DNA of 64,000 nucleotides, taken from assembly GCA_003184365.1 (NCBI GenBank), contig NKYR01000030.1, forward strand, positions 1 to 64,000, given 5' to 3'. The position numbers were made by a program, and so were the translations under genes. Below are positions 1-9,954 of the stretch, one piece after another. This stretch comes from Evernia prunastri. Lineage: Eukaryota; Ascomycota; Lecanoromycetes; Lecanorales; Parmeliaceae. Below the pieces are notes generated by a model, which was not told the DNA's origin, did not search any database, and was given only the letters and a program-made list of their open reading frames with translations. Every line of letters starts with the position of its first letter. Position 1 is the first letter of the stretch.

Positions 1-817
1 CTTTGCCACGTGTTTCATTTTCTTTTTTCTGCTGTGTTTGCCACGAGAGATGATATTCTTACGTAGTTCTATCCAGTCGGATAACAGGGTTCCAGCTGCT
101 GAAAAATTGGCAGTTTTGAGGAGAGAAGAATAATCAAGCTGGCTTTGAAAAGCTATGTCCATACAACATATTGATACAATTGATTATAATTGAGACCTTG
201 CGATTGCAAAGGAATAAGTGAAAGGATGTGAGTACGTTTTTCTTCTCAGTCCATCTTCGGAATGAACCTATTCACCTTTGGGACTACGCAAGGATCTGGT
301 TTCCAGATCTCAGCTCGATTTTGGATCTTAGTAGCAATTTCTGTGCCCCTGACAATTCTCACTATCGGTGCTTGGTCCACGACCGTCCGACAAAAAAACA
401 AGAAGCGAGCGCTTGACAAACTACACAGGTCGCAAAAGAAGAATGAGGTATAAAGAAAGAAAAAAACCTCCAAAAGTCGCGTCTCTAGGAGACTTGACGT
501 GGTGTTTTCCACCCAGGCTTGCGACTAGCAGGCCAAGACGGCCGTTGCGTTATGCTATAGACTATGAACATGATTTCACGGCGTAATAGACTTAAAATTT
601 CAACAATACCATCGGTCTTTATTATCTGTTTGTTCTGTCTCCTACATTAAGAAGTCCATGGCAAAGTAAAGACCTAGTAATATGGCAAATGTATCATTCA
701 TTAGAGTTGACTAATCGACAATAGCAAGCCAATCGAATCCGTTGGCATGGTACGGTAAAATCCTCGTAGTTTCCCAAAACCATATACCCTATTATTAGAC
801 AGCCGTCAGACTTCTGG
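1..817. other. Left-edge intergenic stretch
   Basis: No convincing gene is visible. Several overlapping short frames lie between about 228 and 586 on both strands, but none has recognisable protein character or intron structure. Base composition is only moderately A+T-rich. Confidence 0.5.
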
Positions 818-1477
818 ATGGGTAATGGATGGCGTCAGTGCCGCAGCAATGCGAAGCTAGTCGATACCAGGTCAACAAACTTGAAGGGGTGCTCACAGTT
901 CCTCCATGAGATCGAGTCATGGGAGAAGCCGCTCAGTGCTCGCGGAACCGAAAGTGCCATTCGTCTAGGCTACGACATGAAATGGCTGGATCCACCCGCT
1001 ACTTTCCTCCCGAGAGATTGGTGTACGCTGCAGAGGGCTTTATCTCACAGTGTGGTCCAAACAGATAAATACAGAATCATGACATTCCTGTCCACCTTAA
1101 CGTACTCGCAGCACACGGAACAAGAGCTTGTCCAGACTCTTTTGGCTTTCGCGACGGTCCCCGAACTTCGTGCAGCAAGACCGCCGGACTACGCGTCCTT
1201 CCAACTATCGCATGGCTATAAACCAGATAGGAAGAAATTGGTGGACGTGGCGAGCAACAGCGGCCGACCGTTTTATTCGTGTCCGGAATCCAGTCTGCCT
1301 TCATTCTCCCATGAGACTTGCGAAGACGCCGACGAGCGTCGCCGGGACGAGCACCAAGCGGCGGCGGAGGAATGTATTGGCCGGTTCGTGGATGTTCTCG
1401 TTAGCCAGTGGCCCGAAGCAAACGTGCGTGATCCAGTAGGCACTGGTTTCAAAGCAAAAGCATACCTCACTATATGA
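818..1477 (+). pseudogene. Fragment resembling the large fungal DUF3638/DUF3645 protein
   Basis: An open frame of 219 codons with good protein character. The stretches GYDMKWLDPP, ELRAARPPDY and FQLSHGYKPDRK, and a region rich in Asp, Glu and Arg near residue 170, recall the very large (about 3000-residue) fungal proteins with DUF6606/DUF3638/DUF3645 domains, whose function is not established. If that is right, only a small internal piece is present: nothing upstream or downstream continues it, and the next gene begins within 70 bases on the opposite strand. A gene remnant left by rearrangement is therefore the likeliest reading. The family call rests on memory of the sequence pattern and is tentative; a small independent gene is the alternative. 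Confidence 0.35.
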
Positions 1478-1543
1478 CAAGTAAAAAGACGCCAGAACGA
1501 GACAGAACGAGTCATGAGGATATCAATCACAATCTTTTCAGCA

Positions 1544-2289
1544 TCATCCTCCAGCTGCACCTGCTGCAACGGCACCATTGTTCCTCTTCCTTCTCCGCGC
1601 CTCCACCATCGCCAATCCAGTCACGACGACCTCATCCATCAAAATCCCACTCACAAACGGTCCTACCTCAAACTTCCCATCCTTCTGCAACGCCCAAGCG
1701 CTGTTCTCAACTTTGCACACACCTTTTCCTGCTCATCCAAACATACCATGTCGCCCCCGTTGAAGAATCCGTCCATCTTCCATTTAAAGCGCATACTTCT
1801 CCCATCTGCCGGAGTAGCCAAACTCGTCCATTCGTGCGCGCTGGCAAGAATACCTGAGGCGGAGAGAGCAACGGGGTTGTTGTGGATGACCATTTCAATG
1901 TCTCTAGAGAAGGCGTGGAAGGTTGCAGTGCCAACGACGATGCCGGTGTTGGCTTGGTAGACTGTCACATTTGGCTTGGAGCTGAAGATACCTCCGCGGT
2001 TCATTTCTATCGTGTAGAGAACGGTGGTCTTGTCAGGGCCGAGGATTTGGGTATTCCGGTGCCTTATGCCTGAGTGGTAGACGTGAAGGAGACGAGAGGA
2101 TGAGGGTGAATCGGCTGCTGCGTACGAGGGCGGAGCTCCTGTTGAAGCAGGGCCGGATGTGTAGGGAGAAGCACTCGTGGAATAAAGAGCTTCTGTGTAG
2201 CGAGGGTCTTCTGTGTATGGCGGCGTTCCTTTATAAGGAAAATCTGGTTGCACTTGAGGGACGGCTTGTCCCCTCATTTCGGAAGGCAT
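1544..2289 (-). pseudogene. Tubby C-terminal-like (DUF6593-type) protein, with one frame break
   Basis: Starting at the ATG at 2289, the protein has a Pro/Tyr/Ser/Thr-rich N-terminus followed by a beta-rich domain typical of fungal tubby-like/DUF6593 proteins (TVLYTIEMNRGG, VVGTATFHAFSRDIEM, RFKWKMDGFF). In other organisms such folds bind lipids or act as scramblase-like membrane proteins; nothing shows that here. The frame runs into a premature stop at 1663. In the next frame, however, the expected C-terminus continues from about 1735 (WALQKDGKFEVGPF and a hydrophobic tail) to a stop at 1544-1546. The whole span is 746 bases, not a multiple of three. A one-base change near the GTGTGTG run at about 1728-1736 explains this: sequencing error or real mutation. 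A longer upstream start, up to 2535, is open but looks non-coding. Confidence 0.6.
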
Positions 2290-3399
2290 GCGATGACGAT
2301 ATAGTGATCGCCGATGCGACCGAGGGTGTAGGTGTTGCCGTCGTGAAGGGAATCGGTTGGTAGTAAAGGGTGCTCCTCGTCCAGCAGCTCGCAGGCTGCT
2401 ACGAACTCTGTCTGTACCGCACAGATCCATCCCACCGTGTAGTCCTAGCGACGCATACCTTTTCAGGTTTTTCAATATGTCCTCGTGAGATGCAGCGCCG
2501 ATGATGAGGTGGTGATCGATCGTGCAGCTTCTCAAGCTTGCAAATCCCTAGTGGTCTTCGTTTGGTAGTATGGAGCCTTGATACGGAGAAGGGTGGGATG
2601 AGGCGGTCGTTACCTCTGACCTTGCAAGTCACGACCTGGCCTTTCGAAACGCATAGAAGGGTTTGAGTCAAAATGTGGCAGACATGTTATACAACTAGGT
2701 TGATGGTATGGAAGGCTGTGCTCGACGAAGCTGGCGCGCCTTGCAGGTTGCCTCGGCGTTTTTACCACGGCGGGGTTGAAGGACGCTAGAGGCTCAGCCC
2801 TTGCTTCTCAATGACTGTTTGATTCCCAAAAGCTCCAGCGTCGCCGTTCGCCAGCCCACTTCTTCATTCTTTAACCACGGAGTACACGGTCTACTATAAA
2901 CATCCCTCACCCAGTGTATCCATCAGCTTCTATGCTTATCGCTAATCTTTGCACTCAACATCGCTACCCCATAGCATTATCCGTACTGCTAAATGTATGC
3001 GATGCGAAATCGGATCCCTCATTATTCATATGCCTTCCGAAGTCTCAACTGAACCAGGTCTCTCGTTTGACGGTTCCTCCACCTTTGAGTTATCCGGAAC
3101 TTGATGAATGGTGTAATCAAAGTCTTTGGACAGAAGATTGACAGGCAACGGGTACGAGGCTTTCTAAGCTCGAGTTAGCTTATATCTCGATACATGGGAT
3201 TTATACGTACGATTTCTGTCATGCTGGAAGATCACTGTTCGTGATCAGTCGATCGATAGATATAATATCTTTCATTTCTGCGGATAATCAATGCAACGTC
3301 TGCGTGACATAATCGCGCTAGCTGATCTGCCTTTTTTATTAGGTTTGGTTTTTCTCTGGTGAACTGCTACGCTTTTGCCTTTGCTGCGTAAGACATTTT
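2290..3399. other. Intergenic stretch
   Basis: Presumably contains the promoter of the tubby-like gene at its left end. A 75-codon frame at 2914-3141 shows no recognisable features. Nothing else is supported. Confidence 0.5.
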
Positions 3400-4773
3400 C
3401 TATCTTTTCTGTTTATTTGACGACAACGTTCTTAGTAGAGAACGGGTGGGGAAATATGTTAGAAACGGGTATTAGTATATTTTTGAACTTCCTGCTCCAC
3501 TTCTGAATCTCCTTTATCTCGTCTACCTCGCACTTTTGTGTTTCATTTTTGGATCGTCCCTTCAGCTCCATTTTGGAAGGCTCGCAAAGCTCCAATTTTG
3601 GTCTCTTTTTTTAAACTCCGATTCTGACACTGAAAGAGTAGGACACACTCTAATTCCCTGGGTTCGTCTTTAGAAGACTACACATTCTAAGACAGTTTGT
3701 TAACTCGAAGATTGTATAAACTCCGAGGGTAAGCAAGCTCAAAACGTCTGTAAACTAAAAGTCTATACAACTTAAAGATACACTAATCAAGATACTGTCA
3801 TAGAATTAGAACGTACAAAATCAGAAAGTTTAATACATTTAGAAGTTCAGTATTATCTTATTACTCTAGATAATACAGTAACATACAATGAAAAGTATAC
3901 TTTCGAAGAATATATATTCTTCGAGTTAATACACTACCTCAGAATGTAGTCTTATAGAGACGAATCCAGGGAAGTATAGAGTGTCTCTACTCTTTCAATG
4001 CTAGAACTTTTCAAGTTGTCAAAATATCGAGATAAACAAGTCGTAGAACAGCTGCTTTTGTATACACAAACAATTTATGAGATCAGAAAAATCAACAATC
4101 AGTCTAGAACTCATCGAGATATGCTAGATTCTATCAGATATGTAGACTTCGTGAACGATCACCGCATAATTCTTAAAATGCATCACACTGTCAAGCGTAA
4201 CTATCGCATATTCGAAATGAGAGAAAGAATAGGATTCGCGAAGCCGAAAAGAGTGACGACTGTCGAAGTATCGCTGTAACGAATATTTACTGTTAAGATT
4301 GTGAAATCACTTCTTCAAAGATAGATCGATATCATCGAAACAGTAAAGACACTGATACGATTGACATCTTACAGAAAACGAATAGAAGATAGAGGAGTTC
4401 GATTTAGAATCGGACTTGACGACGTTCAAAAGACGTTCTGCGTTATCATCAAGATGGTTTTTTTTGATCTAAATCCTTCGAATTCGGCGAGCTTTGCGAA
4501 ACACTTTCTTCTATCGAATACAGAGCGATATTATATCATCGACAATGAAGACTCCTTAATTTACATCGCTTTCGATATTAAGAGTTAACGATGAGTTGAA
4601 GAAGATCTTCGCGATGCGCGATTATTTCATAAAGACGTATTAAACACGTTCTGAGATGAAGAAAATAAAACGAAGCGACTCCGCATCTTTCTTAAGCTAC
4701 GCTCGTGTATCTTGCACGAGAGCGACGACGTCGTATTCTTTTTGAATCTGATTCATAAGCTTTCGCTCTCGCG
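3400..4773. repeat. A+T-rich, RIP-like decayed DNA
   Basis: Composition changes sharply to A+T-rich with abundant TA steps and very few CA or TG steps. Frames in this stretch (for example 3998-4279 and 4361-4588) have the monotonous Ile/Arg/Lys/Glu composition of mutated repeats and are not credible genes. This is the signature left by repeat-induced point mutation in Pezizomycotina. The underlying element can no longer be identified by eye. Confidence 0.7.
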
Positions 4774-4998
4774 TGTCAGAACCGTACCCAGAGTCAAGTC
4801 TAATGGGGGTAAATTGAATAAGACAACTAGATAAAGAGCGAATATATACACAGGAGAAGAGCGCTTAAATACTAGGAAGAATCCCCGCTAGCCTATGTGA
4901 TAATGAGAATGTGTCAATGACCAATAAATACTCTATGTGCCTGACACATAGCCATAAACACTCCCTTTGTACCTGACAGCTAGGGTACGTCCGTAACA
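4774..4998 (-). repeat. LTR copy 1 (3' LTR of the chromovirus)
   Basis: 225-bp repeat, TG...CA, followed on the internal side by the polypurine tract. It differs from the 5' LTR at two positions, 4786 and 4846, both A here and G there. Confidence 0.88.
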
Positions 4999-5536
4999 CT
5001 ACCCCCCCCCTCAGGCAAGCGATGCCCCAGCGCTGTAGATTGGCCTGCGAGTCGTCTGCGTGCAGAAAGAATGAGGATAGTGGCGAGGTCTCGGAGATTT
5101 CGGAGACGGCGTGGCCTTTTTGACTTGGCAATAGCGTTGTGAGGCCCAGGGTTCTCCGGATATTTGCTGTGATAGTCATTGACTACGTCCTGGGCCCCCT
5201 CAAACTCATTATTGTCAGTATTCCACCAAGTCAGGGTGTCATCATCATCTTTCCACTTGACTTGGTACTGCAATTGGTTGTAATGACGTCGAGAGTCTAG
5301 GATATCCTCCACAACCCATTCGTCACCCTTAGGCGTCTCGATTGGCTTTGCGGGAGGATTCTTCTGGCCCGGGAGCGGATCCCTAGGAGCGAGCGTCAAT
5401 AGTTTGGGACTGACGACTGGACGGATCTTCATTGTGGGAGGGAGTTGGAGTTTGTATGCAGATCCCACGACCTTAATGACTTTGAAAGGTCCTTCGTTCT
5501 TGTTTCCCAGCTTCTTTGACGGGCGTGTGGTCTCAA
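4980..5536 (-). pseudogene. Integrase C-terminus with chromodomain (truncated by gap)
   Basis: The frame entering at the gap shows the integrase GPY/F module (KNEGPFKVIK, then YKLQLPPTMKIRP) followed about 50 residues later by a chromodomain: EWVVEDILDSRR, YQVKWK and a Trp-Trp pair at the position of the aromatic cage, ending DYHSKYP. Chromodomains of this class guide integration towards methylated-histone chromatin. The frame runs through the polypurine tract and stops 19 nt inside the 3' LTR. All catalytic domains lie in the missing sequence, so this is a fragment in this assembly even if the genomic copy is intact. Confidence 0.85.
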
Positions 5537-5537
5537 N

Positions 5538-5783
5538 TCTCGCGTGTCAGAACCGTACCCAGAGTCAAGTCTAATGGGGGTAAATTGAATAAGACAACTA
5601 GATAAAGAGCGAATATGTACACAGGAGAAGAGCGCTTAAATACTAGGAAGAATCCCCGCTAGCCTATGTGATAATGAGAATGTGTCAATGACCAATAAAT
5701 ACTCTATGTGCCTGACACATAGCCATAAACACTCCCTTTGTACCTGACAGCTAGGGTACGTCCGTAACACTACCCCCCCCCTC
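5538..5783. repeat. Isolated LTR contig between two assembly gaps (LTR copy 2)
   Basis: A 246-bp piece bounded by N on both sides. It holds the full 225-bp LTR (5545-5769), seven bases matching the outer flank of copy 1 (tctcgcg) and the same C9-containing stretch on the internal side. Because it reproduces copy 1's flank, it looks like a second assembly of the same LTR junction and not an independent insertion, although it differs from copy 1 at one base (G at the site equivalent to 4846). Confidence 0.75.
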
Positions 5784-5784
5784 N

Positions 5785-6016
5785 GGGCCAGTTCTTCAGG
5801 TGAGTTAATATCCCATGGATCCATAGCGGGATCAAGATTCTTTCCATCCTTTGGAATTACCGAAACTCTTCGTTCTTTCGTTTGTTTCAAGAGGCTGCTG
5901 GCTCCTTCTTGAATGTCCTTGAGAGACTCCTGGAGTTCCGCCATATCAAGTGGAGTAGCCTCATCTTCTGAACTCTCAACACCTTTTCCTCGTGCCATGT
6001 TGTCACTGTCTAGCAC
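5785..6016 (-). pseudogene. Start of chromovirus gag (truncated by gap)
   Basis: An acidic, charged N-terminus with start codons at 6016 and 5998 (MARGKG). It has helical character (DMAELQESLKDIQ) and runs unbroken into the gap at 5784. Position and orientation fit the gag N-terminus of the minus-strand element: 5' LTR, about 420 bp leader, then this frame. No zinc knuckle is visible because the rest is missing. Confidence 0.65.
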
Positions 6017-6424
6017 ACTCGTTTCTTATCCGTTTGAGGTGCCACGAAGACTGGTAATGCTTTGAATGGTGTTCTTCTGAATGGTAACAGCTTGATGGGG
6101 TGGTTTCTTGACTGCTTAAGGAAGAACGTCCAGGCGGAGTTAGATGCGGAGCGGAGAAAGAAGTCTTTGTTCTTTAATGAAGTTTGTTCTTTTTGTTAGG
6201 GGGGTTGTTTGCACGAATGCTGGGGTGCTTGCACGTATGCAGCAGTACCTCCTCGTAAGGGGTTTTCCTTGTGGTCAACAAGTCCTAGCCACGAATGGTT
6301 CGTTTTGCCTGTAGGTAGGCCACACCCGGATGCCCAATGATCTGACGTCGAAACGTCTTCACAACGGTCCCGATGACAATTTTCTTTTACTGTTCGCTTG
6401 TCAGTACGAACGGAAGGGTGGATG

Positions 6425-6434
6425 ATCTAGTTGT
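6425..6434 (-). promoter_or_regulatory. Candidate primer-binding site (self-priming type)
   Basis: Two bases inside the 5' LTR boundary, the element-sense strand reads ACAACTAGAT. This is perfectly complementary over 10 nt to ATCTAGTTGT inside the LTR itself (complement of 6486-6495), which lies some 35 nt downstream of a TATTTAA box (complement of about 6529-6535). It does not begin TGG as tRNA-primed sites do. Self-priming of this kind is established for Tf1 and related chromoviruses. Confidence 0.55.
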
Positions 6435-6436
6435 AG

Positions 6437-6661
6437 TGTCAGAACCGTGCCCAGAGTCAAGTCTAATGGGGGTAAATTGAATAAGACAACTAGATAAAGA
6501 GCGAATATGTACACAGGAGAAGAGCGCTTAAATACTAGGAAGAATCCCCGCTAGCCTATGTGATAATGAGAATGTGTCAATGACCAATAAATACTCTATG
6601 TGCCTGACACATAGCCATAAACACTCCCTTTGTACCTGACAGCTAGGGTACGTCCGTAACA
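6437..6661 (-). repeat. LTR copy 3 (5' LTR of the chromovirus)
   Basis: 225-bp repeat matching copies 1 and 2 with one or two substitutions. It contains the TATA-like box and the segment complementary to the primer-binding site. Confidence 0.88.
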
Positions 6662-7207
6662 CTTGATATCTGATATATCGTCTATTTGATCGAATTGTAT
6701 AAAATTATTCAGACTCTAACTATTATAATATTCAATCTATCACAATCTATTGATACGATTATTATTTACACTAATAATCAATTATTTATTAGAATTATTA
6801 AAGACTTAGATAAGAGATCAGATCAAATTTACGTTATATATATAGTTTAGTTGATTAATACTCTTCGAAAGTAAGAAATCTCCATCGAATTGCATTAAAT
6901 ATCGATTCACATCGATATTTTAGATAACGAATAGATCGATGTAAAGATAAAAAAGATTATCGACTAAAAAACGAAGACGATATATAATAAAGTACGGGAA
7001 AGAGACACTAACGAAACGATTTTATCGTTAATTATTCAGTGTAGAATAATAGCGACGATTAAGACAGTTATCAAAAAACACGTCTATTAATAATGAGCTA
7101 AAGAATAAGTCTCGAAAAAACGTGATAATGCTCTAAAAAAGATTTAATTCATATTATTTAATAATATTATGCGACTACACGCTAGAATAAGACGTGTTAA
7201 AACATCG
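6662..7207. repeat. A+T-rich, RIP-like decayed DNA
   Basis: Same composition as 3400-4773: strings of TA, AAT and CGAT words, no coding frame. It separates the two LTR elements and is interrupted cleanly by the CTAAT target site of the second one. Confidence 0.7.
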
Positions 7208-7298
7208 CTAATTGTCAAGGACTTGACGTTTAATCAGAATGATGTCATGAATCAGATTTGAATGGAATTCTACTATGAGGTTCTATGTAGAAGGAATG

Positions 7299-7480
7299 TG
7301 TAAGGGCCATGAGGTCTCTAGGCATGAGGCGGCCTGCCAGAAGTCCAGGAATCCAACATACATCTAGACTAGATCCGGGAGACTATCCCTCTGGTGCAGC
7401 TGTGCGGCTATAGCAGTCGCATAGTAAGTTTGCTTTGCATGGGGGTGCACTCTCCCCTGCTAAATATGCTGCCTCTGAGG
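7299..7480 (+). repeat. 182-bp direct repeat, left copy
   Basis: Matches 7482-7663 except for two bases (T/G within gcttTgcatgg and G/A within cccctGctaaat). It ends exactly at the N. Confidence 0.9.
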
Positions 7481-7481
7481 N

Positions 7482-7663
7482 TGTAAGGGCCATGAGGTCT
7501 CTAGGCATGAGGCGGCCTGCCAGAAGTCCAGGAATCCAACATACATCTAGACTAGATCCGGGAGACTATCCCTCTGGTGCAGCTGTGCGGCTATAGCAGT
7601 CGCATAGTAAGTTTGCTTGGCATGGGGGTGCACTCTCCCCTACTAAATATGCTGCCTCTGAGG
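7482..7663 (+). repeat. 182-bp direct repeat, right copy
   Basis: Begins directly after the N at 7481 and continues without a break to the right end of the element. Confidence 0.9.
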
Positions 7664-8043
7664 ATTCCCACTTGGGTTCCTCAGGATTCAGTCTATTTAG
7701 TAACCAATATACGAGTTGCTCAGTCACGCATGCCTAGACCCCGTTACAGAATGCTGTTCTAAGTACAAATGTATGGGTGCGCTAGGCCTAGTCTGGTCTA
7801 GCGCCGTTCGCGGAGAAGCTTGGAGCGAAGGTAGACGCTGTGTTACGGAGAATCCTACACAGGATCATTGCAGGGCTAGGGCTTCCGCATTAGGCATAGT
7901 TGCCGATCCTCTCCGCACACTTCATGCATCTTGCAGATAGATAGATTCATCATCCTTACACATAGAACCAACCACCATATTATCATATAGATTACCATCC
8001 ATATTATAGTCATTCCTTAACACGCTGAGACCGTGACACTAAT

Positions 8044-8620
8044 CATATAAATACGAATCGAAAAGATAGATCTCAACGTCTTTCTATTTAGCAGAAGAAT
8101 ATCGAATATCGACGACGATTAATGTGAATGCGAATAGATATAGATTGCTCGTTATCTGCTATACGAATATAGATTATTTAGTAAATAAAGAAGAAGTTTG
8201 TAAATAGTAGAAAGAAGAAAGATATAGAAAGAAATCATAATTCACGAGAATATGCTGATAATATCTCGCTATGTCTTTATAACAGCGAACTTTATAAAGA
8301 GAACTGAGTTTATTAAGTAATTTCGGATTTTCGATAAGAATTAACAAGAAGAATTCGCAGAGATATAATATCAAAAAATGAAAGAATATCAAGAGATGAA
8401 GATCTCGGCGTAGTAGAATATCTCTCACAATAATGCATAAACAAGACAATAAGTGAATTCATATCGATCTGTATAGCCTCACTTTTTGTTAGTGAGACGA
8501 TATGATTGACTGAATTGACTGATAGAAGAATTATGTAATCTCGCATAGTTGACTCACTAAGGGACTAACTTCAGGGTAGTATGACATAATCAATCAATCA
8601 ATCAATCTTGCATGCAAATT
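8044..8620. repeat. A+T-rich, RIP-like decayed DNA with an ATCA tetranucleotide run
   Basis: Continues the decayed island on the right of the second LTR element. The frames here on the minus strand (8174-8546) are low-complexity Leu/Ile/Ser translations. A short (atca)n run lies near 8588-8605, where normal composition resumes. Confidence 0.65.
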
Positions 8621-9954
8621 TGAGAATTGAGTGTCAGGGCCGTTCTGCCTGGTCATTCCTTGTCAATGAGCGTGCCCACAGCAGTGATAAGGTTATCAGC
8701 ACCGGTAATCGGCATCCTCTGAGCCTCATTTGGCCGCCCTGGTAGGAGAACTAGCCGGAGGTCCGCACCATGTAATTTCAGAGGCATCTCTGTGCGATTT
8801 GCTGTCTTGACGAGCTTGCCAAAATGCTTAGCGGTCTCTTTACACGTAGTATATAGCGAGACTGGACACCATCAATGAGAAGGCAGTCAATACTGCTAGA
8901 ATCATACGACATACACTGGTGAGAGCCCCAACCCTATTTTCGGAAGGGAACCCTAAAGTACAGCATCGGGAGGCTCGGGTCAGACCCGAGAACTCCAGGC
9001 GGAGCATTATCCGAACCTTGGCACTTGAATCCCCACATTCTCGCTACAGTTTAGCTATGGGCTAGTGAGGCCGAGACTGAGTGCGAGACAGGCTTTTTCA
9101 GCCGAGATTACCTACCCGAGCGAGATCGGTAGGCTCGCACAATAGCGAGGTGCTTCCGGTATCAATAGACATCAATCCGAACGCAAGTACGGAGTACTTA
9201 TCCAATCTTACATAAATAAGCTGGTGGCTAGCGATGCTAGATGTTGAAAGAGATCACGGAAAAAAAGTGGACGATCGTGGTGGCCCCGGGTGGTACAGGT
9301 CGCCGTAGGCCTACAGAGAAAAGTCTTCGAGGTAACTCTAGGACCCTAGGCTAGCAATGCAAATTGTTTGAACGCGGCCTTCCCTTGACCATCCATGTGC
9401 GAATTGGAGCCTGAAACAATTGACGGTGGAACCATGGCTGGGGTCTTCTCGTTATTGATAACGTAGTATGTATACATAAGGTCTCGCCCGCGCTGGGTTG
9501 AGTCTACGTCTAAGTCTTGTTGAGAGGGATCCACTGTGGCTACACTATCAAGACAAAGTCCCATGGCAATCCTTCTCATCCGTTCAAGATTGATGGTCAT
9601 CAGAACTATGTCATAGTTATATCACGAAAAATCGAAACGAAAAAATCAAGGTGGACATTCTCCTTGATCCTTCTGATTCTTGAACAGATACCTACAATAT
9701 TATGGGTCTTACCAAATCACAAAACATCTCGAGAGCTCTTCTCACGGTGTTGCAGTTCGATCAGCTCGCAAAATCCTGCTGCCCGGTGCAATGCATTGAT
9801 GTCTTCCCGAAAGGGAAAGTGTAGCCTCCGAGAGTCCGCGCATACGAGCCCAGGCTTAGATACGTCGATTTACGAGACTAAACTGTATTTGCTGATGCGG
9901 ATTTGGGTTCCATGCTGCAAGTACTCTTGAGAAGACAGACAAGGGGCACAAATT
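8621..9954. other. Intergenic, mixed composition
   Basis: Normal base composition returns but no coherent frame is seen. Short frames at 9346-9600 and 9517-9930 have no recognisable features. Confidence 0.45.

Larger units (their letters stand above)
4774..6661 (-). mobile_element. Ty3/gypsy chromovirus, internal part missing in assembly gaps
   Basis: The element is read on the minus strand. The 5' LTR is 6437-6661, followed by a leader, the beginning of gag (from 6016 or 5998), two N gaps at 5784 and 5537, the integrase C-terminus with a chromodomain, a G9 polypurine tract (complement of about 5001-5011), and the 3' LTR at 4774-4998. Protease, reverse transcriptase, RNase H and most of integrase are absent, so several kilobases must be missing from the assembly. 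LTRs start TG and end CA and are 225 bp. The flanks show no matching 5-bp duplication (tcgcg at 4769-4773 against cttga at 6662-6666), so the two ends may come from different copies or from a misjoin. Confidence 0.85.
7213..8038. mobile_element. Second LTR retroelement: LTR sequence around an assembly gap
   Basis: A block of normal base composition starting TGTCAAGG and ending CCGTGACA, flanked on both sides by CTAAT (7208-7212 and 8039-8043). These are the TG...CA ends and 5-bp target duplication of an LTR-element insertion. Inside, 7299-7480 and 7482-7663 are a direct repeat with two mismatches separated by N. The simplest explanation is 5' LTR bases 1-268, a gap that swallowed the interior, then 3' LTR bases 87-643, giving an LTR of about 643 bp. 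A solo LTR with unmerged contig overlap is the alternative. No internal coding sequence is present, so the family cannot be named. Confidence 0.75.

Noticed and set aside
3998..4588. Frames of 75-93 codons in the A+T-rich island
   Set aside because: Biased Ile/Lys/Arg composition from mutated repeats; no start context or homology pattern.
5636..5783. Reading frame continuing from gag into the LTR contig
   Set aside because: It crosses the N at 5784 and translates LTR and polypurine DNA; the junction is an assembly artefact.
7482..7960. TGTAAGG...CCTTACA as the true LTR ends
   Set aside because: No target duplication flanks this span, whereas 7213-8038 has TG...CA ends and CTAAT on both sides.
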